Shown: positions 8,817 through 17,859 of the stretch, piece by piece
How the letters are laid out: the number at the start of each line of letters is the position of its first letter
Position numbering within the stretch: position 1 is the first letter of the stretch
Assembly: GCF_030125375.1 (NCBI RefSeq)
Contig: NZ_JASJUU010000005.1
Location: forward strand, 207,604 to 271,603
DNA length: 64,000 nt
Reading direction: 5' to 3'
From: Pseudoalteromonas umbrosa
GTDB lineage: Bacteria; Pseudomonadota; Gammaproteobacteria; Enterobacterales; Alteromonadaceae
Made by a program: the position numbers and the translations under genes
The notes under the pieces: generated by a model
What the model was told of the DNA's origin: nothing
Database searches by the model: none
Seen by the model: the letters and a program-made list of their open reading frames with translations, nothing else

Positions 8817-9527
8817 GTGACTGAACAGCCTAAATTTGCACAGATCAAACAGCATATTATTGAACAGATCCGAGCTGGAGTGTGGCTAGAACATCAACGT
8901 GTCCCCTCTGAAAATGAGCTATCCGATCAATTTAAGGTGAGCCGCATGACCGCGCGACGAGCACTGAGTGAACTCACTGAAGTAGGCATACTTACCCGAA
9001 GTCAGGGCTTAGGCACATTTGTCGCCAGTTTTAAATCTCAGTCTTCTCTATTGGAAATACGTAACATTGCTGATGAAGTTGCGCAGCGCGGTGGTGACTA
9101 TACCTGTGTGGTATTATCTCTGGAGTCAATCTTTGCAATTGCTCCGATAGCTATCGCACTTGGGGTTGAAATTAACAGTCAAGTATATCGTAGCGTGATA
9201 GTCCACCATGAAAACGATGAACCACTTCAGGTTGAGGAGCGCTTTGTCAATCCGGCTCTGGCACCTGAGTACTTACAGCAAGACTTTACCGCATTAACGC
9301 CGCACGAATACCTAACCCAAGTAGCACCGCTGACCGAAGCAAGGCATACCGTCGAAGCGATTATGCCTAATGAAGAAATATGCCAATGGCTGAATATGTT
9401 TAATGAGGAGCCTTGCTTACAAGTCATTCGCCGGACTTGGTCATCTCAAGGTATTGTCAGTTTTGCTCGACTGATCTCTCCAGGCAGTAAGTATCGGCTT
9501 GGAGGCCATCTAACATTCAAAAAGTAA
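8817..9527 (+). CDS. hutC: Histidine utilisation repressor, GntR/HutC family
   Basis: 236 residues with an N-terminal GntR winged helix (about 1-70, including SENELSDQFKVSRMTARRAL) and a C-terminal UTRA effector domain (about 90-230). It starts at GTG 8817, giving TEQPKFAQIK as in other HutC proteins. In the family urocanate is the inducer. Its location next to hutI and beside the palindromic operator supports the hut role rather than another UTRA regulator. hutG, 3 kb away and on the plus strand, has no obvious copy of the operator. Confidence 0.9.
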   Translation: MTEQPKFAQIKQHIIEQIRAGVWLEHQRVPSENELSDQFKVSRMTARRALSELTEVGILTRSQGLGTFVASFKSQSSLLEIRNIADEVAQRGGDYTCVVLSLESIFAIAPIAIALGVEINSQVYRSVIVHHENDEPLQVEERFVNPALAPEYLQQDFTALTPHEYLTQVAPLTEARHTVEAIMPNEEICQWLNMFNEEPCLQVIRRTWSSQGIVSFARLISPGSKYRLGGHLTFKK

Positions 9528-9538
9528 AGCGAAGCTGC

Positions 9539-10303
9539 TTAAATATCGTGTCGATACTCAAAACCCAACTCTGTGATTAGCGCACCATCAATCACCCTTG
9601 CCACAGACTCGTCACTGGCAAAGCTGGGGGGCTCACTGCCATATTGCGTACAGTGTTTCTGATAATAATCTTGTTTAGTCGGATGAGCTGGATGGCATAT
9701 ATTGTAGATAGGCTTTGCTGCCTGCCAATTAGATATAATACACAAAAGTCCATTAACCACATCTTGCTGATCTACCATATTAACCAGCGCCTGCGAAGAG
9801 CTTGATAAGTGTTTTCCTGAGATGAACCTGCCCGGCTCCCTACTTGGACCGACCAAACCCGCTAAACGCGCGATTTTACCATTTTGTTCACGAACCATTT
9901 GCTCTGCAGTTTGCAATATCTGCTGACGTGTGGTGTCTTTTAGTGCCAGTGGCGATTGCTCATCAAAATGACCCGATTCTGTACCATAAACTGCGGTTGA
10001 GGAACATAACAAAAAACCACGACATTTCAGTGATGCCGCAGTTTCCAGTGCTAAACGCAATGTTTCTAGATACAAGGTTTCACTTTGACGCATCCGCGGT
10101 GGTATAGCACACACCCAATATGCATCATCCAATGTAATCGAGTGATGAAGTACTGAGTCAGTCACGCGAAATACTTTGATGTCCTCGTCGATATGTTCTT
10201 CTGTGCGTGTCGCTTGAACCTGCCAACCGTTCGCTTTAGCATCTCGAACTAATGCGCTACCAAGCCAACCTGCACCTAAAACGACTAACTTATTATTCAT
10301 CAT
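9539..10303 (-). CDS. NAD(P)-dependent epimerase-like SDR protein
   Basis: 254 residues with an N-terminal Rossmann motif GAGWLGSAL and an extended-SDR-like SSTAVYG segment with Tyr. It resembles the YeeZ/YbjS-type nucleotide-sugar-epimerase-like family of unknown substrate. The gene is monocistronic and converges with hutC, separated by 11 bp. The annotated start MMNNKLVV could equally be the second Met. No specific function can be named. Confidence 0.75.
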   Translation of the reverse strand: MMNNKLVVLGAGWLGSALVRDAKANGWQVQATRTEEHIDEDIKVFRVTDSVLHHSITLDDAYWVCAIPPRMRQSETLYLETLRLALETAASLKCRGFLLCSSTAVYGTESGHFDEQSPLALKDTTRQQILQTAEQMVREQNGKIARLAGLVGPSREPGRFISGKHLSSSSQALVNMVDQQDVVNGLLCIISNWQAAKPIYNICHPAHPTKQDYYQKHCTQYGSEPPSFASDESVARVIDGALITELGFEYRHDI

Positions 10304-10559
10304 ATTTTCTTAATTTTACCTAAATTAGGTCATAATGTTAGTACAGCATAATTAAAAATACCATCAACATCTACTCAGCTTTTGGTTATAAATTAGCTAC
10401 TGCAATATGATGATTCTTTACTATTTTTTTATGTTTTTAGGAACGATATGATGAAGGCTACTTATCTCATCGTACACGTACCTTGCCCAAATTAGCTAGA
10501 TATATCAAATGAGATATGGTTTTATTACCTTAGCGCTGTCCCAATAAAAAGAATATGTC

Positions 10560-12590
10560 ATGTTTGAAAACTTATCTCTTCGTAAAAAAATTCTCATACT
10601 AATCGGTGGCACAATTTCTGTGTTATTGATGCTGGCTTCCACTTATTTTGTTAATCATATCGCAACAATCTCACGTCAAGGTATTGAACGTGAAGCACAG
10701 AGTTATATCTACTCTGAAAAACTATCTATGGAGTCATTTTTCGCTCAATATGGCAAAGTGGTCGAAACCTTTGTCACCAACCCTCATAATGTCAACTGGT
10801 TTGATAGCTACTCAGTTAGAGAGCAAAGTCTAGCTGGTGACAAAGGCTATGATGAAGTCAACGAGGACTTTCAGCGTATCAGTAAAAGCGATGAAAACAT
10901 TCTGTCTGCATTTATGGCGTCAGCACGCACTGGTGAGTACTTTAAGGAAAACGAACGTACTTCAAACTTCTCTGATGGCCGACCTTATTACGCATACAAA
11001 CGTCCATGGTGGCAAGATGCCCTGAATCACGGCAAGCTATATGTTGGCGCACTGTCTGTAGATATCAACACAGGTGATGTATCTGCCGTTGTTCAACAGC
11101 CGGTTTATAATAAGCAAGGCGAGCTGGTCGCTGTCGGTGGTGTCGACTTACAAATAAACAAAATCAATGCCATGGTCGAAGAGATCCAATTTGATGGTGA
11201 AGGCTACGGCTTCTTACTCGATAACGAACTCAAAGTAGTTCACTTATCAAAACGTACTGGGCACAACCTATCTACAACAGACGCAGGCCCTCGCGGTAAA
11301 GAAGGTTTAGCAGGTCTTGAACAGCAATTTCAAGATACACTCGGCTTTACCGAACTAACACGTTTAATTGATCGCCAAGACGCAGGCAATGCCACCGTGA
11401 CATTGCAAGGTCAAGAATATTATGTTGTGTTCAACAGCGTAAAATTGGATACACCGGTACTTGATTGGCATGTGGGTATTCTAATTCCAGTAAGTCTAAT
11501 TGAAGAACCCGTAAATGAAGCAGTAATGAGCACAGTGACAGCAGTGATAGTCATTTTAGCTATCATTGTCGCCATGATTTTACTTGCTGCACAGATGATC
11601 ACACGCCCTATCATTACTTTAACAGACACTATGCGTGATATTGCCTCTGGCGAAGGTGACCTAACTCGTCGCATCAATATTGAAAGTCAAGATGAAGTGG
11701 GGCAGCTAGCTATGCATATGAACACCTTCATCGATAAGTTGCGTGCCATGATGATCGACACCGCAGCGCAAGCAGAACAACTTAGCGGTGCCTCAGCTCA
11801 GCTGCGTGATGTCTCAAATAATACCAATGATGAAATCCAGCAAGAAAAAGAGCAAGTAGACAGCGTTTCCGCAGCTGTAACGGAAATGGCCGCAACGGTA
11901 ACCGAAATATCTCGTAATGCCCATGAAACAAATCGCGCATCCGACTTAGTGCAGAGTATGACCAACGATGGTGCTCAGCGCTCAAGTCAAGCTCAAGAAG
12001 TGATGACGGAGCTCGCCAGCCACATTGGTGAAGCAGCCAAAGTTGTTGCAGGCTTAGAGCAAGAGACCAGTAATATCGGCGCAGTCATTGATGTTATCAA
12101 TGGTATTGCCGAGCAAACGAACCTGCTGGCTTTAAATGCAGCGATTGAAGCGGCTCGTGCTGGCGAGCAAGGGCGCGGGTTTGCGGTTGTTGCGGACGAG
12201 GTTAGAAGCCTTGCAAGTCGCACTCAAGAGTCAACAGATGATATTCGTAATATGATCTCGCGATTGCAGCAAATTGCACAGCAAGCGTCAACCATGATGC
12301 AACAGGGTCAGGAGCGAGCGCAAAGCTCAGTTGAGCAAACTCAAGAAGTGTTAGATGCATTGCGTAATATCACTGAGTCGGTTAACACGGTACAAGATCA
12401 GAGTCACCAAATCGCGACTTCAACAGAAGAGCAAACTGTGGTGGCGGAAGACATTAATAACAGCCTGACCGCGATTAATGACTTAGTTAATAGCACGGCA
12501 AATCATGCTCACCTACTGGCTGATGAAGCTAGAGACTTAAATGACTTAGCCAAAGCCCTCAACGCGACGGTCAATCAGTTTAAACTTTAA
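10560..12590 (+). CDS. Methyl-accepting chemotaxis protein with dCache sensor
   Basis: 676-residue chemoreceptor. Membrane segment 1 lies near residues 11-31. The periplasmic region of about 290 residues has dCache features: the RPYYAYKRPWWQDA stretch, SVDINTGDVSAVVQQPVYNKQGELVAVGGVDL and GYGFLLD. Membrane segment 2 lies near 322-345, then HAMP and the signalling domain with EQTNLLALNAAIEAARAGEQ. dCache domains of this kind often bind amino acids, but no ligand can be inferred. Single gene with 256 bp upstream and a hairpin downstream. No CheR pentapeptide. Confidence 0.92.
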   Translation: MFENLSLRKKILILIGGTISVLLMLASTYFVNHIATISRQGIEREAQSYIYSEKLSMESFFAQYGKVVETFVTNPHNVNWFDSYSVREQSLAGDKGYDEVNEDFQRISKSDENILSAFMASARTGEYFKENERTSNFSDGRPYYAYKRPWWQDALNHGKLYVGALSVDINTGDVSAVVQQPVYNKQGELVAVGGVDLQINKINAMVEEIQFDGEGYGFLLDNELKVVHLSKRTGHNLSTTDAGPRGKEGLAGLEQQFQDTLGFTELTRLIDRQDAGNATVTLQGQEYYVVFNSVKLDTPVLDWHVGILIPVSLIEEPVNEAVMSTVTAVIVILAIIVAMILLAAQMITRPIITLTDTMRDIASGEGDLTRRINIESQDEVGQLAMHMNTFIDKLRAMMIDTAAQAEQLSGASAQLRDVSNNTNDEIQQEKEQVDSVSAAVTEMAATVTEISRNAHETNRASDLVQSMTNDGAQRSSQAQEVMTELASHIGEAAKVVAGLEQETSNIGAVIDVINGIAEQTNLLALNAAIEAARAGEQGRGFAVVADEVRSLASRTQESTDDIRNMISRLQQIAQQASTMMQQGQERAQSSVEQTQEVLDALRNITESVNTVQDQSHQIATSTEEQTVVAEDINNSLTAINDLVNSTANHAHLLADEARDLNDLAKALNATVNQFKL

Positions 12591-12599
12591 CCATTTTAA

Positions 12600-12624
12600 G
12601 TACGGTGCATAAAATGCGCCGTAC
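12600..12624 (+). terminator. Hairpin after dCache chemoreceptor gene
   Basis: GTACGG and CCGTAC arms with an inner GCAT/ATGC pair form a stable stem 9 bases after the stop. A T-run occurs only about 20 bases later, so it may be a processing or protective hairpin rather than a classic terminator. Confidence 0.45.
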
Positions 12625-12756
12625 TCGCCCACCTTAAATTTTTTTCAAGTTAACGCCCAAGTATTGTGAATAAAATACATACTAAAATGAGTAATTATCC
12701 CCTCACCTGCAACGAAACTCACTAAATATCAATCGTTAATGAATTAAAGATAACTG

Positions 12757-12770
12757 TTGATCATAATCAA
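12757..12770. promoter_or_regulatory. FNR/EtrA-type box upstream of chemoreceptor gene
   Basis: TTGATCATAATCAA matches the FNR consensus TTGAT-N4-ATCAA at every defined position. It is 145 bp before the ATG of the next chemoreceptor. With the TAAAAT hexamer at 12824-12829 as -10, the box centre falls near -72, close to a class I activator position. It suggests oxygen-responsive expression. Confidence 0.6.
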
Positions 12771-12914
12771 ACAATTTCACCTAAAACGCTTTACATGGGT
12801 ATTTTTTTTCGTCAAATTAATAATAAAATCGTAGAAAACAAGTATATTAATATGTGGCACTGTGTATTTCTGTGCAGATCAACTCATAGCTCAATGTAGC
12901 TTCTAGGGTGTTAT

Positions 12915-14846
12915 ATGATAAAAAACTGGCGACTCAGCCAACAATTAAACGGCGCCTTTGGCGTGATGATATTGATGATAATCGTATTATCTATTACCGC
13001 CTTCTGGGGACTAAACAGCGGGTACAACAACTTTGTCGAATATCGTACCAAAGCAAGGGACAGCAATTTAGCAGGACGAATTCAAGCAAATTTATTAGAG
13101 GTAAGATTACAGGCCATAAAATATTTAAAACACCAAAGCGATGCCAATATAGCCCAGTTTGACAAGCGACTCGAGCTACTTAAATCCCTCCTCGACACCG
13201 CGCAAGCACAGTATACTAACTCCTCTCAACTGAACATCATCACACACAGCCAAAAGCAAATGGAAAAATATGAAGGCAGCTTTAGACAGGTTATTAGCTT
13301 GTATGAGCGACGCCATCAAATTGTTCATAACACATTGAACAAATATGGCCCTGAGCTAGATGGTAAACTGCGGACCATGATGGATAATGCCCAATCTATC
13401 GAAGAGGTGAATAAAATCAGTGCGCTTAGAAGTCTATTACAACAAGGCCGGCTATCAACAAACCAATTCTTAGTGGCCAATGCTGAGCGAGACTACCGAT
13501 TAGCAAAAGATACCTTGGGCACGTTAAACCGCCAAGCTAAGCAGTTTTTTCAGCTATCCCAAACAGGTCAATCTCAAGGGTTCATCACCCCCCTTGAGGC
13601 CTATCAAGCAGGTTTGGAAGAGGTGTATCAAGTCATCATAAAGCGTAATACTGAAATTACCCAAGTACTTGATAAAATTGGCCCTGACGTCGCCGCCCAA
13701 GTTGAAAATATCAAACTCGATATCAAGTCTTCCCAAGATGAACTTGGACCGATTGTGCAAGCAGCCAGTGCCAATGCCAAATTTACTGTGATCACCCTTG
13801 CTATACTTATCATTGTCTGCGGGCTATTCTTTAGCTGGTTTATCAGTAAAATCATCAAGCAACCTATTGGTGGTGAACCACGAGAAATCGAAGCCATGGC
13901 AAGAAAAATTGCCTCAGGCGATCTCACTGTGCACTTCGATCACAGTCAAAATAGCAGTGGCATTTACCAAGCCATGTCCGAAATGGTGACCAACCTGAGG
14001 GCTTTTATTGAGCAAATCCATCAATCTACCGATACATTGACCGCGACCGCACATAATATGAGCGCCATCACCACACAAGCCATGCAAGGTGCAGAGCAAC
14101 AAATGTCGCAGTTAGAAAACACCGATAGAGCAATGGATGAGATGGCGCAAACCGTCGCAGATATTACGCAAAGTACGCAGTCTGCTGCAGATACCGCCAC
14201 TACCGCAGAAGAATCCTCTCAGCATGGGTTAAATGCAGTGGCACAAACCACCACGTCAATCACAACGCTCAAAGCCGACATTGATAATGTAAGCCAAACG
14301 ATTTCAAAGCTTGCCGAGGAGACTCAGTCTGTCGGCTCTATCCTAGATGTGATCAGAGGCATTGCCGATCAAACCAACTTGCTTGCACTCAATGCCGCAA
14401 TTGAAGCGGCGAGAGCTGGTGAGCAAGGTAGAGGCTTTGCCGTTGTTGCTGATGAGGTGCGCAGTCTTGCTAGCCGCACTCAGCAAAGTACCGAAGAAAT
14501 CCAGGCCATGATTTCTCGTCTGCAACAGGAGGCACAGCGCTCAGTTGAGCTCATGGGCAGTAATGTAGAGAATGCAGAAACCACGGCCGAGCAAATTCAC
14601 CAAGCGGGAGAAACCCTTCAGCAGGTTTCCGATTCTGTGATTGCGATCCGTGACATGAGCATTCAAATTGCCAGTGCCACTGAGCAACAAAATGCTGTGA
14701 CACAGCAGGTCTCACAAGGCGTACGTGATGTCACCGGCACAGCAAAAGAAACCGCACAAGGGGCAGAAAAAGCCTCAAATGATGCGACATTGCTGGCAAC
14801 ATTAGCAGATGAACTTGCTACCACCGCCAAGCGTTACCAACTTTAG
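12915..14846 (+). CDS. Methyl-accepting chemotaxis protein, HBM-like sensor
   Basis: 643-residue chemoreceptor starting MIKNWRLSQQLNGAFG. Membrane helix 1 spans about residues 13-33 and helix 2 about 297-317. The all-helical periplasmic module is bipartite (VRLQAIKYL and later GRLSTNQFLVANAERDYR) and resembles HBM sensors of the McpS type. HAMP and signalling domain follow, with DQTNLLALNAAIEAARAGEQ at the tip. A perfect FNR-type box lies upstream, and hemN lies downstream after a strong hairpin. No CheR pentapeptide. The ligand is unknown. Confidence 0.92.
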   Translation: MIKNWRLSQQLNGAFGVMILMIIVLSITAFWGLNSGYNNFVEYRTKARDSNLAGRIQANLLEVRLQAIKYLKHQSDANIAQFDKRLELLKSLLDTAQAQYTNSSQLNIITHSQKQMEKYEGSFRQVISLYERRHQIVHNTLNKYGPELDGKLRTMMDNAQSIEEVNKISALRSLLQQGRLSTNQFLVANAERDYRLAKDTLGTLNRQAKQFFQLSQTGQSQGFITPLEAYQAGLEEVYQVIIKRNTEITQVLDKIGPDVAAQVENIKLDIKSSQDELGPIVQAASANAKFTVITLAILIIVCGLFFSWFISKIIKQPIGGEPREIEAMARKIASGDLTVHFDHSQNSSGIYQAMSEMVTNLRAFIEQIHQSTDTLTATAHNMSAITTQAMQGAEQQMSQLENTDRAMDEMAQTVADITQSTQSAADTATTAEESSQHGLNAVAQTTTSITTLKADIDNVSQTISKLAEETQSVGSILDVIRGIADQTNLLALNAAIEAARAGEQGRGFAVVADEVRSLASRTQQSTEEIQAMISRLQQEAQRSVELMGSNVENAETTAEQIHQAGETLQQVSDSVIAIRDMSIQIASATEQQNAVTQQVSQGVRDVTGTAKETAQGAEKASNDATLLATLADELATTAKRYQL

Positions 14847-14852
14847 CTACTC

Positions 14853-14886
14853 ATTAGGCAATACAGCACACGTTGTATTGCCTAAT
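14853..14886 (+). terminator. Strong hairpin between chemoreceptor and hemN
   Basis: A perfect 12-bp stem (ATTAGGCAATAC / GTATTGCCTAAT) with a 10-base loop starts 7 bases after the chemoreceptor stop. It probably ends that transcript, though only A-rich sequence follows rather than a T-run. Confidence 0.55.
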
Positions 14887-14896
14887 AAACACCCGG

Positions 14897-14938
14897 TTGC
14901 GTCAGATCAAACTCTGCTGTTGTACTAACACCTATAAT
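14897..14938 (+). promoter_or_regulatory. Probable FNR-dependent hemN promoter
   Basis: TTGCGTCAGATCAA at 14897-14910 has one perfect and one degenerate FNR half-site. A consensus -10 TATAAT lies at 14933-14938. The implied +1 near 14945 puts the box centre at -41.5, the standard class II FNR position. hemN encodes the anaerobic enzyme and is FNR/Anr-activated in other bacteria. Confidence 0.65.
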
Positions 14939-14968
14939 TAGGCTGTGTAATTTTATTTGAGTGCGATC

Positions 14969-16339
14969 GTGATTAAACTACCTCATTGGGAAGACTCCCT
15001 GATCCAGAAATACAATATTTCTGGTCCAAGATATACTTCTTATCCCACCGCTTTGTCATTGGCTTCCGGGTATACACAAAGTGATTTAACCAACGCCATT
15101 GCCAGTTCTGCCAATCGCGCACTGTCGCTGTATATTCATATCCCTTTTTGCCATCAGTTATGCTATTACTGTGGCTGTAATAAAATCATTACGCGCCATC
15201 AGTCTAAAGCCGATGTGTACCTTGACCATCTACTTCAAGAAATTGCTGCTCAAGCGCCCCTATTTAAGGACTATCAAATTGAGCAATTGCATTTAGGTGG
15301 CGGCACACCGACATTTTTAACTGCTGAGCAAATGAATCGGCTCATCGACGCTCTTGAGCAACATTTTGACTTTACTCATACTGCGCAACGCGGCATTGAA
15401 ATAGACCCTCGCTCTTTAACTGAAGGCATGCTGGAGTCACTCAAAGCACTTGGCTTCAATCGTGTATCTTTTGGCGTGCAAGACTTTAATGACCAAGTAC
15501 AAGCTGCGGTGAATCGTCCACAGCAAATAGATGAAGTACTCACGGTCTTGCACAAAGCAAGAGCCCTCGGATTCAAGTCCATCAATATGGACATGATATA
15601 CGGCTTGCCACACCAAACTCCCGAGACCTACCAAGCCACTATAGAGCAACTTATCGAGTTAGCGCCAGATCGTGTTTCGCTCTTCAATTACGCCCATTTA
15701 CCAGACAGATTTGCCGCTCAGCGTAAACTCAAAGAGCATGATATGCCTACACCAGAACAAAAGTTGGCCATCTTCAAAGCGACACTTGAGCGCATGACAC
15801 AGGCAGGATACCAATACATTGGTATGGATCACTTTGCAAAACAAGATGATGAGCTTGCAATTGCACAGCGCGAAGGTCAACTACACAGAAACTTTCAAGG
15901 CTATACCACCCATGGTAACTGTGATTTATTAGGTTTAGGCGTGTCATCTATTTCTCAGATAGGTAATGCCATATTACAGAATGAGAAAGATCTTAAGCCA
16001 TACTACCAAGCGGTGTCTGAACAAAAAAATGCCATCAGTAAAGGGATATCTTTACACCAAGATGACCTCATACGTGCCGCCGTGATAAAGCAGCTTATTT
16101 GCCATTTCGACTTAGATAAAACAGCAATCAATGCCCAGTTTAATATCGATTTTGATGAATACTTTGCGCAGGCACTGCAAGCTCTCGAACCTTTGGAAAC
16201 AGATGGCTTAGTGATCAACGACCAAAACGCCATCACTGTCACAGCCAAAGGCACCTTATTCATTCGGATCATTTGCATGTGCTTTGACGCCTATTTACAG
16301 CAACAAATTAAGAATACTCGCTTTTCACGAGTGATATAA
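14969..16339 (+). CDS. hemN: Oxygen-independent coproporphyrinogen III oxidase
   Basis: Radical SAM enzyme that decarboxylates coproporphyrinogen III to protoporphyrinogen IX without oxygen, in heme synthesis. The 4Fe-4S motif C-x3-C-x2-C is present as CHQLCYYCGC (Cys61, 65, 68), preceded by SGPRYTSYPTAL and followed by HLGGGTPT. I chose the GTG at 14969: the 456-residue product aligns end to end with E. coli HemN (457), and a TGAG element sits 7-10 bases upstream. A TTG at 14957 is an alternative but would leave a 12-base leader with no ribosome site. Confidence 0.94.
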   Translation: MIKLPHWEDSLIQKYNISGPRYTSYPTALSLASGYTQSDLTNAIASSANRALSLYIHIPFCHQLCYYCGCNKIITRHQSKADVYLDHLLQEIAAQAPLFKDYQIEQLHLGGGTPTFLTAEQMNRLIDALEQHFDFTHTAQRGIEIDPRSLTEGMLESLKALGFNRVSFGVQDFNDQVQAAVNRPQQIDEVLTVLHKARALGFKSINMDMIYGLPHQTPETYQATIEQLIELAPDRVSLFNYAHLPDRFAAQRKLKEHDMPTPEQKLAIFKATLERMTQAGYQYIGMDHFAKQDDELAIAQREGQLHRNFQGYTTHGNCDLLGLGVSSISQIGNAILQNEKDLKPYYQAVSEQKNAISKGISLHQDDLIRAAVIKQLICHFDLDKTAINAQFNIDFDEYFAQALQALEPLETDGLVINDQNAITVTAKGTLFIRIICMCFDAYLQQQIKNTRFSRVI

Positions 16340-16462
16340 AAACTCGGCCTACAGCAACTGTGGGCCCCCTATTCCACTTCATTGCCTCACGTTCATGCGA
16401 AAACGATTGCACTCACAGTCGCACTGTTTCACACTGGCAAAAAAGCAATGCAAGGAAAAAGT

Positions 16463-16744
16463 ATGCTCAGACCTAAACGTTATTTAGCATTATCTGTGAT
16501 CTTTGCAATCATTGCGATTGCGCCTATTCTCAGTATGCTCTTTGCACAGCTTTTATCCAACTCACTGACGTGCGTCGTCAATGAGCGGGGCGATACACCT
16601 TGTATACTTTTCAACTATGATATCACCATGATATTGGTGGGCTTTTATGTTAGTGGCTGGGTTGCACTGCTCACGCTTCCAATTGCAGGATGTGTATCAG
16701 GGTGGTTTTATCTGAGTTACCTCAAGTTAAAGTCAAAAAGTTAA
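16463..16744 (+). CDS. Small two-helix membrane protein, function unknown
   Basis: The ATG at 16463 follows an AAGGAAAAA ribosome site and gives a 93-residue protein starting MLRPKRYLALSVIF. Two hydrophobic segments (about 9-30 and 53-80) flank a loop with two cysteines (LTCVVNERGDTPCILF) that could form a disulfide outside the membrane. The open frame reaches 16382, but that extension lacks a ribosome site. No family recognised. Convergent with the TonB-like gene, 7 bp away. Confidence 0.6.
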   Translation: MLRPKRYLALSVIFAIIAIAPILSMLFAQLLSNSLTCVVNERGDTPCILFNYDITMILVGFYVSGWVALLTLPIAGCVSGWFYLSYLKLKSKS

Positions 16745-16751
16745 CACTTAC

Positions 16752-17441
16752 TTATTTAAGATACTTATCCAGTGCTTGCTTTAACATCACTTCATTATTA
16801 GAGAGTTCACCTGGACAAGGCCTCCCTGAAGAGGAAGGCAAACCTGCTTGTGCCATCTCCGACGAATCATCAAATAAATAACACTTGCCTTTCCATTTCA
16901 CCAAGCGTTTATTTTGACTGCGATAAATCACCTCGGTTTCACCGGATAAATACTGTGTGTGCGCTTTTGGCGTGCTCATTCTTAGAGCTGGCGATCCAGT
17001 CTGTTTATCAAACTGACGAGAGCCAAAAAAAGCTTCTTGCTCTTTTTGCTTTAGCTGTTCAATACCTTTATAGGGGTTGACCTTAATCACTTTTACTTTA
17101 TTAGCTGTAGGAGTATTTTGCTCATGAATTGATTCGAGTGAGGGTTGGTCTTGCACACTCTTCGGCTGCGCGGATGCTTGCTCCGCAATGACCTCTTCAG
17201 CTTGCTCAGGCCCGATTATTTTCTCTTCAACAGGAGGGGTATCTACGACTTCGCTCACATCAGCGTCAACAACCTCTTCTTCTGTAGCTGATTTATCCGG
17301 TTCATTCATTGTCACCATATAAACTTTAAGCGATTTATCATTTTTTACTACAGGCGCTGTCGGGGCGACTAAAAATAACAAACACCCAATAACACCATGA
17401 ATGGTCAAAGAGCCCAACACAGCCACTCGCGTAGAGTGCAT
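16752..17441 (-). CDS. TonB-like N-terminally anchored periplasmic protein
   Basis: 229 residues: a short basic N-terminus, one membrane helix (about 6-28), an acidic, proline-containing linker (about 45-115) and a C-terminal domain with two cysteines (KCYLFDD and GRPCPG). The anchor carries Ser11-x3-His15, the SX3H motif with which TonB contacts ExbB/ExbD, but the C-terminus is not a recognisable TonB domain. It may be a diverged TonB-like energy-transducing or envelope protein. It follows the S10 operon on the same strand but behind a strong terminator. Confidence 0.6.
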   Translation of the reverse strand: MHSTRVAVLGSLTIHGVIGCLLFLVAPTAPVVKNDKSLKVYMVTMNEPDKSATEEEVVDADVSEVVDTPPVEEKIIGPEQAEEVIAEQASAQPKSVQDQPSLESIHEQNTPTANKVKVIKVNPYKGIEQLKQKEQEAFFGSRQFDKQTGSPALRMSTPKAHTQYLSGETEVIYRSQNKRLVKWKGKCYLFDDSSEMAQAGLPSSSGRPCPGELSNNEVMLKQALDKYLK

Positions 17442-17552
17442 TACATAATCCTTTAATTTTCTATCGTTGTTTATGTTTGGAGGTTTATTTTCTAAAAAAG
17501 TTCAGCACCTTAGAATGAAACTAAGAAGGTATAAACGCAAGTCTTAAAACGA

Positions 17553-17582
17553 AAAAACCCCGGCTTTAGCCGGGGTTTTTAT
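17553..17582 (-). terminator. Terminator of the S10 operon
   Basis: An 8-bp GC-rich stem (ACCCCGGC / GCCGGGGT) with loop TTTA and flanking A/T-runs on both strands lies about 20 bases after the rpsQ stop. It is an intrinsic terminator that could act in both directions. Confidence 0.92.
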
Positions 17583-17601
17583 AAGTCAACTTAATTAAAA
17601 A

Positions 17602-17859
17602 TTAAGCTTTCTTAGGACGTTCAATCACGTCAACTAGCGTCCAAGATTTTTTCTTAGAGATTGGCGCACATTCGCGAATAGTCACGACGTCACCTGCTAG
17701 TGCTGTGTTGTTCTCATCATGTGCGTGCAACTTAGTTGTACGCTTGATGAATTTACCGTAGATCGGGTGTTTAACCTGACGCTCGATAGCAACAACGATT
17801 GACTTATCCATTTTGTCGCTAACTACACGACCTTGAAGAGTACGGATTTTATCGCTCAT
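17602..17859 (-). CDS. rpsQ: 30S ribosomal protein S17
   Basis: 85 residues, starting MSDKIRTLQGRVVSDKMDKSIVVAIER, colinear with E. coli S17 (84). Primary 16S rRNA-binding protein with an OB fold. Its ATG overlaps the rpmC stop by one base (TAATG). It is the last gene of the operon, followed by a strong terminator; rplN does not follow. Confidence 0.97.
   Translation of the reverse strand: MSDKIRTLQGRVVSDKMDKSIVVAIERQVKHPIYGKFIKRTTKLHAHDENNTALAGDVVTIRECAPISKKKSWTLVDVIERPKKA

Larger units (their letters stand above)
12591..12914. other. Intergenic region between two chemoreceptor genes
   Basis: AT-rich 324-bp spacer with no convincing gene. It holds a hairpin just after the upstream stop, a perfect FNR-type box, and a TAAAAT hexamer at 12824-12829 that could be a -10 element for the downstream receptor. 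Confidence 0.6.

Noticed and set aside
14957..14968. TTG start for hemN
   Set aside because: It has no ribosome site and a 12-base leader; the GTG at 14969 matches the E. coli HemN N-terminus.
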